Below are positions 1-5,968 of a stretch of DNA of 6,524 bases, in pieces (the first letter of the stretch is position 1; the number at the start of each line of letters is the position of its first letter). This stretch comes from Stercoripulliclostridium_A sp045535235 (GTDB lineage Bacteria > Bacillota > Clostridia > Christensenellales > DTU072). The notes under the pieces were generated by a model. That model saw only the letters and a list, made by a program, of their open reading frames with translations, searched no databases and had not been told where the DNA came from. Where the stretch lies: assembly GCA_045535235.1 (NCBI GenBank), contig JAZSLG010000085.1, positions 1 through 6,524 of the forward strand, in the 5' to 3' direction. A program made the position numbers and the translations under genes.

Positions 1-618
1 GTACAAAACAAACTTCTTAAAGTTTTTGAAGAACCGCCAAAGGACGTTATTATAGCGCTTTTTGCTCGTAGTTCCTATGGTATACTTCAAACCCTAAAGA
101 GTAGGGCAAAGTTAAATTATCTTCCCACTTTTACCGCAGAAGAAATACACAATGCGTTAGTGAGCGAGGGTTATCCTCGCGCCCAAGCCGAAATCGCCTC
201 CGCACTTTCGGGCGGTTCCTTTGAGAAGGCTTACGCATTCGTTCAAGACGAAAACTATTATAATCAATACAGCGAATGTTTTGAAGTGCTTAAAAATTGC
301 AAAAAATCTACTATGGTAGTAGAATATATTAATAAACCGCTATTTTCTAAGGATAATATAAGGCGCACTTTGGAGTTTTTTGAAATTATCCTTCGTGACG
401 TGGCGGTCAAAGTAAGCGGGGCAAAAGTTCCCTACGTTACACGTAACCGCGACTACGATATATCGCTTATCGCCGAGGGCTTTACCACGGCATCGGTGGC
501 AATGGCAATTCTGGAAGTAAACAAGGGTGAAGCAATGCTAGATTCCTATATATCTAACGTTTCGGTAGCGGAAAGAGTTCTTTTCAAAATTTTGGAGGCA
601 AAATATAAATGGCAATAG
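1..618 (+). CDS. holB: DNA polymerase III delta' subunit, 3' part (5' end outside window)
   Basis: This reading frame is open from the first base to the TAG at 616-618, giving 205 residues of a protein whose start lies outside the window. Near the left edge it reads QNKLLKVFEEPP, the highly conserved clamp-loader delta' motif (typically QNALLKxLEEPP), followed about 20 residues later by LKSRAKL. The latter occupies the place of the usual T-hydrophobic-SRC sensor-type motif, with Ala in the Cys position. The rest is the helical C-terminal region. Delta' is part of the clamp loader that opens the beta sliding clamp and places it on primed DNA at the replication fork. It overlaps the downstream ricT gene by 10 bp, and the ribosome binding site of ricT lies inside holB, so the two are probably translated from one mRNA. 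The holB-ricT order is the same as in Bacillus subtilis, which strengthens the call. An in-frame GTG at 160 is internal, not the start. Confidence 0.93.
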   Translation, partial: VQNKLLKVFEEPPKDVIIALFARSSYGILQTLKSRAKLNYLPTFTAEEIHNALVSEGYPRAQAEIASALSGGSFEKAYAFVQDENYYNQYSECFEVLKNCKKSTMVVEYINKPLFSKDNIRRTLEFFEIILRDVAVKVSGAKVPYVTRNRDYDISLIAEGFTTASVAMAILEVNKGEAMLDSYISNVSVAERVLFKILEAKYKWQ

Positions 619-1457
619 TAGTTGGAATTAAGTTTAAGACCAATCAAAAAACCTATTATTTCGACCCTAAGGACATCGATTTGGTGGAGGGCGATAACGT
701 TGTTTTGGAAACGGCACGTGGCGTCGAGTTCGGTAAAGTTGTACAAGGAATAAAAGAGGTGAGTGACGACGAAATCGTAGCTCCCCTAAAACCCATTCTC
801 CGCAAAGCAACTCCCAAAGACGAGGAGCAAAACGAGAAAAACCTTGCCGAAAGAGATAGAATAATAAAGGAAACGGTAGCAAAGGTGAACGCTCATAACC
901 TACCCATGAAAATAGTGGACGCCGAGTACACCTTCGATAGGGCGAAAATAATAATCTATTTTACCGCGGAGAGCCGTATCGACTTCCGTGAATTGGTAAG
1001 AGACCTTGCCGGACTATTCCACAACAGAATAGAGCTTCGTCAAATTTACGAAAGGGAGGATATCAAACTTCGTGGCGCGCTTGCTCAGTGCGGTAGACCT
1101 TGTTGTTGCATTACCTTCTTGCAAGATTACGAAAAGGTTTCCATGAAAATGGCAAAATATCAAGGCTTATCCCTCAATCCCACCAAAATTAACGGTTGTT
1201 GTGGCAAACTTATGTGTTGTCTAAGGTATGAAAACGCCTATTATCAAGATATGAGCAAGAAAATGCCCAAGGAACATTCCACCATTATCACCCCAGAGGG
1301 GGAAGCCGTCGTTATGGAAAACGACGCACTTCGTGAAGAAGTTAAGGTTAAAATCGCCATGGAAGACGGCGCTTATACCGTAAAAAGATACCCTCTTTCT
1401 CAAATAAAAATGAAGGGACCCCAACCCGTAGAAGAGGAAAAAGAGGACGAAGAATAG
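609..1457 (+). CDS. ricT: RicT/YaaT, PSP1-domain regulator of RNase Y processing
   Basis: A protein of 282 residues of the PSP1/YaaT family. ATG 609 is supported by GGAGG at 594-598 and by the family-typical N-terminus (VVGIKFK...YYFDP at 5-20). Residues 106-145 contain the conserved core YTFDRAK...YFT...RIDFRELVRDLA...RIELRQI. Two cysteine clusters follow: CGRPCCC (161-167) and GCCGKLMCC (196-204), separated by KMAKYQGLSLNPTKING. The C-terminal tail from about 270 is very acidic. In B. subtilis RicT works with RicA and RicF in an iron-sulfur containing complex that promotes RNase Y dependent mRNA maturation and affects sporulation, competence and biofilm formation. RicA and RicF are not in this window, so the role here is inferred from the family. 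The gene overlaps holB by 10 bp. No terminator is visible after its stop, only a new promoter, so read-through into the ferredoxin gene is possible. Eight clustered cysteines are present, more than I recall in the Bacillus protein. Confidence 0.92.
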   Translation: MAIVVGIKFKTNQKTYYFDPKDIDLVEGDNVVLETARGVEFGKVVQGIKEVSDDEIVAPLKPILRKATPKDEEQNEKNLAERDRIIKETVAKVNAHNLPMKIVDAEYTFDRAKIIIYFTAESRIDFRELVRDLAGLFHNRIELRQIYEREDIKLRGALAQCGRPCCCITFLQDYEKVSMKMAKYQGLSLNPTKINGCCGKLMCCLRYENAYYQDMSKKMPKEHSTIITPEGEAVVMENDALREEVKVKIAMEDGAYTVKRYPLSQIKMKGPQPVEEEKEDEE

Positions 1458-1467
1458 GATTTAAGTA

Positions 1468-1496
1468 TTGACATTCTCACGAGCGAGTGTTAATAT
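1468..1496 (+). promoter_or_regulatory. Sigma-A promoter of the ferredoxin gene
   Basis: TTGACA at 1468-1473 (perfect -35), a 17 bp spacer and TAATAT at 1491-1496 (-10). Transcription should begin around 1503, leaving a leader of about 34 nt before the ATG at 1537. It starts only 10 bp after the ricT stop codon, so the ferredoxin can be made independently of the holB-ricT operon. Confidence 0.8.
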
Positions 1497-1523
1497 ATTA
1501 ATACTAAATACATTTCTAATTAT

Positions 1524-1530
1524 AAGGAGA
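1524..1530 (+). promoter_or_regulatory. Ribosome binding site fixing the ferredoxin start
   Basis: AAGGAGA lies 6 nt before ATG 1537. It decides the start: the same frame is open upstream to a TTG at 1468, but that TTG is the -35 hexamer of the promoter and cannot be in the mRNA made from it. Confidence 0.85.
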
Positions 1531-1536
1531 ACTATT

Positions 1537-1710
1537 ATGGCATACGTTATTAACAAAGATGAATGTGCAGGCTGTGGCGCTTGTGCAGGTACTTGCCCCG
1601 TTGAAGCAATCGAAGAAAAAGACGGCGTTTATGAAATCAACCAAGACGTTTGTCTCGGATGTGGTGCTTGCACCGAGGCTTGCCCCGTAGGCGCAATCGT
1701 TGAAGAATAA
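1537..1710 (+). CDS. 2[4Fe-4S] ferredoxin, clostridial type
   Basis: A 57-residue protein with two complete C-x2-C-x2-C-x3-C-P cluster motifs: Cys 10, 13, 16, 20 and Cys 39, 42, 45, 49. The two halves are related in sequence (CAGCGAC...CPVEAI and CLGCGAC...CPVGAI), the internal duplication typical of bacterial ferredoxins of about 55 residues. Such proteins are low-potential soluble electron carriers in anaerobes, serving enzymes such as pyruvate:ferredoxin oxidoreductase and hydrogenase. No partner enzyme is encoded here, so the redox partner is unknown. It is monocistronic by sequence: own sigma-A promoter at 1468-1496, strong Shine-Dalgarno and an intrinsic terminator 15 bp after the stop. 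The protein is acidic (net negative), as expected. A link to the possibly iron-sulfur containing RicT next door is only a matter of proximity. Confidence 0.95.
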   Translation: MAYVINKDECAGCGACAGTCPVEAIEEKDGVYEINQDVCLGCGACTEACPVGAIVEE

Positions 1711-1725
1711 TTAAAAGGTAGTAGT

Positions 1726-1759
1726 ATAAAAGAGTGGCATTAGCCACTCTTTTATTTTA
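1726..1759 (+). terminator. Intrinsic terminator after the ferredoxin gene
   Basis: A perfect stem pairs 1726-1738 with 1743-1755 (core AAAAGAGTGGC and GCCACTCTTTT) around the loop ATTA. The 3' arm runs into a T-rich tail. It lies 15 bp after the ferredoxin stop and closes the holB-ricT-ferredoxin block. Confidence 0.9.
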
Positions 1760-1810
1760 AGAAGTCTAATAAGGGACAAAATACCGAACTTTTGAGTAGT
1801 TTTATAATTT

Positions 1811-1840
1811 TTGCGACCGCCAAGGTCCTTTCCTTATACA
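1811..1840 (+). promoter_or_regulatory. Probable promoter of the GNAT gene
   Basis: TTGCGA at 1811-1816 and TTATAC at 1834-1839 (17 bp spacer), or TATACA one base later with 18 bp. Each hexamer deviates from consensus, so this is moderate support. The predicted transcript start, about 1846-1848, is only about 10 nt before the ATG at 1857. A TATAAT at 1803-1808 has no suitable -35. Confidence 0.5.
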
Positions 1841-1856
1841 ATACGTTAATACTTTT

Positions 1857-2408
1857 ATGCAAATAAGACCCTATCAACCAAAAGATTACGAAAGAATGCA
1901 CCTCATATGTTACGAAACCTCGTCGGGTTTTGATAGTGAAAAAGGTAAAATTGCTCTTTACGCAACCTACTGTGATTACTATATCAACGAAGACCCCGAC
2001 TCTTGTTTTGTTGCCGTTAATGAAAAAGACGAAGCAATAGGGTACGTTATTTGTGCGCCCGACCCCGAAAAATACGAAAAGGTTTTCAATGAAAAATACG
2101 CGCCTATTCTAAAAAAGGCAAGTCCCGTAAGATACCTTTTCCACGTTGTTAACGAGTGGCTTTGTCGTAACGTAAAAAAGAATTACCCGGCACATTTGCA
2201 TATTGATATTTTGCCCGAAGGTCAAAGACAAGGCTTGGGAACTCGACTTATAGACGCTTTAACCGACTGTTTGAAAGAACGCGGAGTAAAGGGAGTATAT
2301 TTGGTTTGTGGCGCAGGTAACGAGAAGGGAGTAAACTTTTATAAGAAATACGGATTTAAGGTACTTAGCCAGAAATTCGGCTCGGTTACCTTTGCGCTTG
2401 ACCTTTAA
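1857..2408 (+). CDS. GNAT family N-acetyltransferase
   Basis: 183 residues forming one GNAT domain. The N-terminus IRPYQPKDYERM is the usual first strand and helix. FVAVNEKDEAIGYVIC (51-66) fits the central strands. LHIDILPEGQRQGLGTRLID (114-133) carries motif A with the acetyl-CoA pyrophosphate loop Q-R-Q-G-L-G-T at 123-129. GVNFYKKYGFKVL (158-170) is the typical C-terminal strand-helix-strand. The family moves an acetyl group from acetyl-CoA to an amine; the acceptor cannot be read from the sequence. The wording around HIDILPEGQ and the long N-terminal half recall the acetyltransferase-like domain found in bacterial relatives of O-GlcNAcase, but this is a weak impression. ATG 1857 is preferred because later ATGs would remove the first strand and the frame has no earlier start after the stop at 1797. 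No Shine-Dalgarno is visible. There is no terminator before the transketolase promoter. Confidence 0.88.
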   Translation: MQIRPYQPKDYERMHLICYETSSGFDSEKGKIALYATYCDYYINEDPDSCFVAVNEKDEAIGYVICAPDPEKYEKVFNEKYAPILKKASPVRYLFHVVNEWLCRNVKKNYPAHLHIDILPEGQRQGLGTRLIDALTDCLKERGVKGVYLVCGAGNEKGVNFYKKYGFKVLSQKFGSVTFALDL

Positions 2409-2411
2409 TTC

Positions 2412-2440
2412 TTGACTTTGCGCGTGTGCGCGTATATAAT
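2412..2440 (+). promoter_or_regulatory. Strong sigma-A promoter of the transketolase operon
   Basis: TTGACT at 2412-2417, a 17 bp spacer and a perfect TATAAT at 2435-2440. Expected transcript start is near 2447, giving a leader of about 24 nt. The spacer is unusual: bases 2419-2438 alternate strictly between pyrimidine and purine, beginning with a GC-rich GCGCGTGTGCGCG block. It begins 3 bp after the GNAT stop codon. Confidence 0.82.
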
Positions 2441-2458
2441 ATATTTACCATATTTTTT

Positions 2459-2464
2459 AAGGAG
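2459..2464 (+). promoter_or_regulatory. Ribosome binding site fixing the transketolase N-subunit start
   Basis: AAGGAG lies 6 nt before ATG 2471. It excludes an in-frame GTG at 2426, which falls in the promoter spacer, and makes the GTG at 2468 unlikely because only 3 nt would separate it from the site. Confidence 0.85.
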
Positions 2465-2470
2465 TTTGTG

Positions 2471-3289
2471 ATGAGTGAAATAAATCTTGCCCTTACGGCA
2501 CGAAATATTAGGGAAAACATCGTAAACTGTATAGGTTCCCTCGGCGTGGGACATATTGGTGGAAGCCTTTCTATTGCCGACCTTCTTGCAGTTTTGTATG
2601 GAAAGCATCTTAAATATGACCCCAAAAACCCCAAGATGGAGGGTAGAGACAGATTGGTTTGCTCCAAAGGTCATGCCGGTCCCGCCATTTATGCAGTACT
2701 AGCAGAGTTTGGTTTCTTTGATAAAGCCGTTCTCGAAACGTTAAATCAAGGCGGTACCACTCTTCCCAGCCACTGTGACATGAACAAGACCCCCGGCGTA
2801 GATATGACGGCTGGTTCTCTTGGTCAAGGATTTAGTTGTGCAGTTGGTTGCGCATTGGGCTCCAAATTAAGAAAGGACGGCGCTACTATTTACGCAATAA
2901 TAGGGGACGGCGAAAGCCAAGAAGGTCAAATTTGGGAAGCTGGTATGTATGCTTCTCACGCCAAATTGGATAATCTAATCGCATTTACCGACTACAATAA
3001 AATGCAACTTGACGATTATACCGCAAACATTAATGATCTTGACCCGTTGGATAAAAAATGGGAAGCCTTTGGTTGGAAAGTTTGGGTAATAGACGGCAAT
3101 AACGTAGAAGAAATCGATAACGCTATTACCGAGGCAAAAGCTTACGTAGGCAAGCCCAAAATGATTATTATGAATACAGTTAAAGGTAAGGGCGTAAGCT
3201 ACTGTGAAAACGCATTCGTAGGCTCTCACTCCATGAGTATAAACGCCGAACAACGCGCTACCGCTATAAAGGAAATAAGGGGGGAATAG
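2471..3289 (+). CDS. Transketolase, N-terminal (pyrophosphate-binding) subunit
   Basis: 272 residues matching the N-terminal thiamine diphosphate domain of transketolase. Visible motifs are GHIGGSLSIADLLAVLY (27-43), RDRLVCSKGHAGPAIYAVL (59-77) with the conserved SKGH, GSLGQG (115-120), and the thiamine diphosphate/metal motif starting GDGE (145-148) and ending at Asn 176 in TDYNK. The protein stops after the first domain; the remaining two domains are encoded by the next gene, 1 nt downstream. Split transketolases of this kind are common in Clostridia and archaea. The enzyme moves two-carbon ketol units between sugar phosphates in the non-oxidative pentose phosphate pathway. Related split enzymes act on other sugars (for example in sulfosugar or apulose breakdown), but no specialised sugar genes are nearby, so ordinary transketolase is the simplest reading. 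It is the first gene of a two-gene operon with a near-consensus promoter. Confidence 0.93.
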   Translation: MSEINLALTARNIRENIVNCIGSLGVGHIGGSLSIADLLAVLYGKHLKYDPKNPKMEGRDRLVCSKGHAGPAIYAVLAEFGFFDKAVLETLNQGGTTLPSHCDMNKTPGVDMTAGSLGQGFSCAVGCALGSKLRKDGATIYAIIGDGESQEGQIWEAGMYASHAKLDNLIAFTDYNKMQLDDYTANINDLDPLDKKWEAFGWKVWVIDGNNVEEIDNAITEAKAYVGKPKMIIMNTVKGKGVSYCENAFVGSHSMSINAEQRATAIKEIRGE

Positions 3290-3290
3290 T

Positions 3291-4235
3291 ATGGAAATCA
3301 CTCAAAAAACCTTAATGAAAGAGGTACTGGTTGACCACATGCGTAACGTGCTTACCAATGACCCCGACTGCATAATGCTTGACGCAGACCTGGCAAAATG
3401 TGCAGGAACCAACGTTCTTTACAAGGAATTTCCCGATAAATGCTTCGACGTAGGTATTGCCGAAGCTAACATGACGAGTATGGCGGCGGGTCTTTCTTCA
3501 TATGGATTTAAGCCCTATATTTCTTCCTTTGCACCCTTTGCAAGCAGACGTTCTGCCGACCAAATAATGATTTCTATTTGTTACGCTCAACAAAACGTAA
3601 AGATAATAGGCACCGACCCCGGCATTTCTGCCGAGCTAAACGGTGGAACTCACATGGCTCTTGAAGATATCGGTATGCTTCGCTCCATTCCCAACATTCT
3701 CATATACGAACCCACCGATGCTATGGAGTTTTATAAGGCATTACCTCAAATTCACGACTATCCTTATCCTTGCTACGTAAGAATGCATCGTAAGAGTCCT
3801 GCTCTTCTTACCAAAGAAAGCGACGAAGTCAACATTCTTAAAGCAAGAATGATGCGCGAGGGTACTGATTGTACCGTAGTAGCAAGTGGCGTCATGGTGG
3901 AAACCGCACTTCTTGCAGCAGAAGAACTCCAAAAAGAGGGCATTAGCGTGGAAGTAGTATGCTGTCATACCGTTAAGCCCATCGATAGTGAAACCATCAT
4001 CGCTTCTGCGAAGAAGACGGGCGCCGTAGTAACTGCCGAAAACCACAACGTTATGGGCGCACTACGTAGTGCAGTATGTGAAGTTATTTGCGAAAATTAT
4101 CCCGTACCTCTCGAGTCCGTTGGCGTAAAAGAGAAGTTCGGCGAAGTAGGTAAAGTTCCATATTTGCGCAAAGTATTCAATATGGACGTCGAAGACGTAG
4201 TAGGGGCTATTCGCAAAGCAATTGCAAGGAAATAA
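3291..4235 (+). CDS. Transketolase, C-terminal (pyrimidine-binding) subunit
   Basis: 314 residues holding the second and third domains of transketolase. FDVGIAEANMTSMAAGLSSYG (52-72) contains the catalytic glutamate, Glu 58, which activates the thiamine ring. FAPFASRRSADQI (80-92) follows, then GGTHMALEDIGMLRSIPN (118-135), with His 121 in the conserved position. The last domain, from about 190, shows the Rossmann-like pattern of the family and TAENHNVMGALRSAVCE (248-264), equivalent to the usual E-x-H-xx-x-GGLG segment. It must pair with the N-terminal subunit so that thiamine diphosphate sits between the two chains. The ATG follows the upstream TAG by 1 nt and is preceded by AGGGGGG inside the end of the previous gene, so translation is probably coupled. 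A terminator follows about 30 bp after the stop. The sequence is also distantly like 1-deoxyxylulose-5-phosphate synthase, but that enzyme is a single long chain. Confidence 0.93.
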   Translation: MEITQKTLMKEVLVDHMRNVLTNDPDCIMLDADLAKCAGTNVLYKEFPDKCFDVGIAEANMTSMAAGLSSYGFKPYISSFAPFASRRSADQIMISICYAQQNVKIIGTDPGISAELNGGTHMALEDIGMLRSIPNILIYEPTDAMEFYKALPQIHDYPYPCYVRMHRKSPALLTKESDEVNILKARMMREGTDCTVVASGVMVETALLAAEELQKEGISVEVVCCHTVKPIDSETIIASAKKTGAVVTAENHNVMGALRSAVCEVICENYPVPLESVGVKEKFGEVGKVPYLRKVFNMDVEDVVGAIRKAIARK

Positions 4236-4261
4236 AGCCTTATAAACCATAATAAAGTAAA

Positions 4262-4297
4262 GAAAAAAGAGACTCTTTTGAGTCTCTTTCTTATTTA
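4262..4297. terminator. Bidirectional terminator between transketolase and lipoprotein genes
   Basis: A perfect 10 bp stem pairs 4266-4275 (AAAGAGACTC) with 4280-4289 (GAGTCTCTTT) around a TTTT loop. The + strand tail is T-rich (TTTCTTATTTAG), and on the - strand the stem is followed by a run of T. The genes on both sides point towards it, so it can serve the transketolase operon and the lipoprotein gene. Confidence 0.9.
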
Positions 4298-4309
4298 GTT
4301 CAATTAATT

Positions 4310-4699
4310 TTAGCCAGCTGCCTTAACGCCTGCTTCGGTGCCAAAGTAAACTACTTTACCACTCTTGCCCATTTTCATGTCTTCTTTGTCGTCGTCATCG
4401 AGCTTTTCCCATTGTGCTTGTGCATCTTCATAGTATGCTTTTGCAGCATCAGTGTCTTCAAAGTAAAGAATGGTTACGCCTTCGTCACCATTGGTAGCGG
4501 TGATAGAGGTAACGGCATCAATTTGCTTGAGTGCAGCGCCTGCGATAAGATCGTCGGAATCAGCCCTTATAACAACGTAACCGGCTTCTTCAAGGTTAGC
4601 TTCTGCTTTATCGGGGTCGCTGGGTACGCATGCAACTAGTGCTACGCCAAGAACTGCTACTAGAGCAAGAACAGCAATAATAGATAATGCTTTTTTCAT
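4310..4699 (-). CDS. Small acidic lipoprotein of unknown function
   Basis: 129 residues with a classic lipoprotein signal: MKK, a hydrophobic stretch from Ala 4 to Ala 23, and a lipobox L-V-A-C with Cys 24 as the lipidated residue. The mature part of about 106 residues should be anchored on the outer face of the membrane. It is strongly acidic, including a DDDD run at 101-104, and has no other cysteine. By eye it alternates helix and strand (NLEEAGYVVI 35-44, GVTILYFEDTDAAKAYYED 74-92, GKVVYFG 114-120), suggesting a small alpha/beta fold, perhaps ferredoxin-like. I do not recognise a named family and assign no function; small lipoproteins with a similar 'K-A-xx-NLE-x-AGY' start occur in other gut Clostridia as far as I recall. 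AGGAGG at 4709-4714 supports the ATG. It has its own promoter and shares a terminator with the transketolase operon, so it is probably monocistronic. Confidence 0.85.
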   Translation of the reverse strand: MKKALSIIAVLALVAVLGVALVACVPSDPDKAEANLEEAGYVVIRADSDDLIAGAALKQIDAVTSITATNGDEGVTILYFEDTDAAKAYYEDAQAQWEKLDDDDKEDMKMGKSGKVVYFGTEAGVKAAG

Positions 4700-4723
4700 A
4701 TAATTTTGCCTCCTAAATATTGT

Positions 4724-4736
4724 AGGGCTTTGCCCT
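4724..4736 (-). promoter_or_regulatory. Short hairpin in the lipoprotein mRNA leader
   Basis: AGGGC-TTT-GCCCT is a perfect 5 bp stem with a 3 nt loop, located between the predicted transcript start (about 4743) and the AGGAGG at 4709-4714. It may stabilise the 5' end of the mRNA. It is too small to call a riboswitch. Confidence 0.45.
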
Positions 4737-4749
4737 TGTTTATGATAGT

Positions 4750-4777
4750 ATTATACCACACTTATAATAAAAAGCAA
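4750..4777 (-). promoter_or_regulatory. Extended -10 promoter of the lipoprotein gene
   Basis: Read on the - strand: TTGCTT (4772-4777), a 16 bp spacer ending in TGG, then a perfect TATAAT (4750-4755). The TG one base before the -10 makes it an extended -10 promoter. The leader to the ATG is about 44 nt. Confidence 0.75.
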
Positions 4778-4879
4778 TATATAATTTTATATTTTTAGAT
4801 TTGCTCGGATAATGGTAATGCGGAACGGCGCTTACGCGAGTGAAGAGTTGCGGAAAAAATTAAACTAAAAAACGCGTTT
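4778..4879. other. Intergenic stretch between mnmA and the lipoprotein promoter
   Basis: About 100 bp with no reading frame of interest. It holds a GC-rich island at roughly 4819-4853 in otherwise AT-rich DNA, flanked by two direct copies of TGCGGAA (4819-4825 and 4849-4855, 30 bp apart). I see no convincing terminator for mnmA: the palindrome AAAAACGCGTTTTT at 4868-4881 overlaps the mnmA stop and offers only a short A-T stem. Confidence 0.4.
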
Positions 4880-5947
4880 TTACTTGATTTTGCCACCACC
4901 TAGACATACACGGTCGCTATATAGTACTGCATATTGTCCACTCGTAACTGCTCTAACCGGGGTATCTGCAACAACCCTAACGTTTTTTCCTTCCACGTAG
5001 GCGGTAGCGGGCGTCAATTTCTCGCGGTGACGTGTGCGTAATAACACTCTTTGTCCGTTTTCGATGGGGTCACATATATAGTTGAAGTCCTCGGCGATTA
5101 ACTCCTTGGTATAAAGCTCGTCGCATTCGCCTTGGTTGACGTAAAGAATATTCTTGTGAACGTCTTTTTTTACGATATAATAGGGGGCATCATTCTTTTC
5201 GCCCTTTACACCGCCTAGCCCAAAGCCCTTTCTTTGACCAATCGTATAATAGAATACACCGTCGTGTTCGCCAATTACTTTGCCGTCGAGTGTGCAAATT
5301 TTACCCTTTTGCATGGGTAAATAGCTTTTTAGAAACTTGCGGAAATCACGTTCACCTATAAAACATATTCCCGTACTATCCTTCTTTTCCGCAGTAGCAA
5401 GGCCGTTAGCTTCGGCAATCTTTCTTACAGTGGGTTTATCAAGGTCGGTTAGGGGAAAAATTACGTTATCTATTTGGTCCTGTCTTACTTGATTAAGAAA
5501 ATAGGTTTGGTCTTTGTTTTCGTCAAGAGCGCGTATAAGATAGGTCTTCCCATCCTTTCTCTCAACTCCGCAGTAATGACCGGTCGCGATATAATCGGCA
5601 CCAATCTTTCTAGCATACTCGCGGAAGGGACCAAACTTGATTTCCACGTTACAAAGGACGTCGGGGTTGGGCGTTCTACCCGCTTTATATTCTTCTAGGA
5701 AGTGTTTGAAAACCCGGTCTTGATACTCTTTGGATAAATCAATAGTATAGTAGGGGATATCTAATAGAGAGGCAACCTTTCTTACGTCGGAGTAATCTTC
5801 CTCGGCGGTACAGCAACCGTTCTCGTCTTCCTCGTGCCAGTTACGCATGAAAAGGCCAAGAACCTCGTATCCTTGTTCTTTTAGGAGTAACGCTGCTACG
5901 CTACTATCGACTCCACCACTCATACCTAGTACAACTTTTTTCTTCAT
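4880..5947 (-). CDS. mnmA: tRNA-specific 2-thiouridylase MnmA
   Basis: 355 residues, full length for the family (about 350-370). The N-terminal PP-loop ATPase domain starts with VVLGMSGGVDSSVAALLL, with SGGVDS at 10-15 binding ATP. GLFMRNWH (31-38) is a family signature, as is GRTPNPDVLCN (90-100), whose Cys 99 is the catalytic cysteine. ATGHY (121-125) and KDQTYFL (145-151) follow. STGICFIGER (191-200) gives the second active-site cysteine, Cys 195. FYYTIGQRKGFGLGG (232-246) leads into the central domain, and the C-terminal beta-barrel ends at 355. The enzyme adenylates U34 and replaces its oxygen with sulfur to make 2-thiouridine in tRNA-Lys, -Glu and -Gln, taking sulfur from a cysteine desulfurase that is not in this window. 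Start chosen from AAGGA 6 nt upstream (5954-5958) and MKKKVVLGMSGG. The adjacent tRNA-Arg has C34 and is not a substrate. Confidence 0.97.
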   Translation of the reverse strand: MKKKVVLGMSGGVDSSVAALLLKEQGYEVLGLFMRNWHEEDENGCCTAEEDYSDVRKVASLLDIPYYTIDLSKEYQDRVFKHFLEEYKAGRTPNPDVLCNVEIKFGPFREYARKIGADYIATGHYCGVERKDGKTYLIRALDENKDQTYFLNQVRQDQIDNVIFPLTDLDKPTVRKIAEANGLATAEKKDSTGICFIGERDFRKFLKSYLPMQKGKICTLDGKVIGEHDGVFYYTIGQRKGFGLGGVKGEKNDAPYYIVKKDVHKNILYVNQGECDELYTKELIAEDFNYICDPIENGQRVLLRTRHREKLTPATAYVEGKNVRVVADTPVRAVTSGQYAVLYSDRVCLGGGKIK

Positions 5948-5968
5948 ATTGTATCCTTATTATCCTCT

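Noticed and set aside
1468..1536. Longer ferredoxin starting at TTG 1468
   Set aside because: The TTG is the -35 hexamer of the ferredoxin promoter; the AAGGAGA and the family's usual N-terminus both point to ATG 1537.
1815..1827. GACC...GGTC inverted repeat in the GNAT promoter spacer as an operator
   Set aside because: Only 4 bp arms; easily due to chance.
2426..2470. Longer transketolase N-subunit starting at GTG 2426
   Set aside because: The added residues are translated promoter spacer and -10 sequence; AAGGAG sits correctly for ATG 2471.
4412..4639. Open frame on the + strand opposite the lipoprotein gene
   Set aside because: It is a shadow: no ribosome binding site, and the - strand frame has a signal peptide, lipobox, ribosome binding site and promoter.
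4868..4881. Palindrome AAAAACGCGTTTTT as mnmA terminator
   Set aside because: The stem would be five A-T pairs with a CGCG loop and it overlaps the stop codon; too weak to call.
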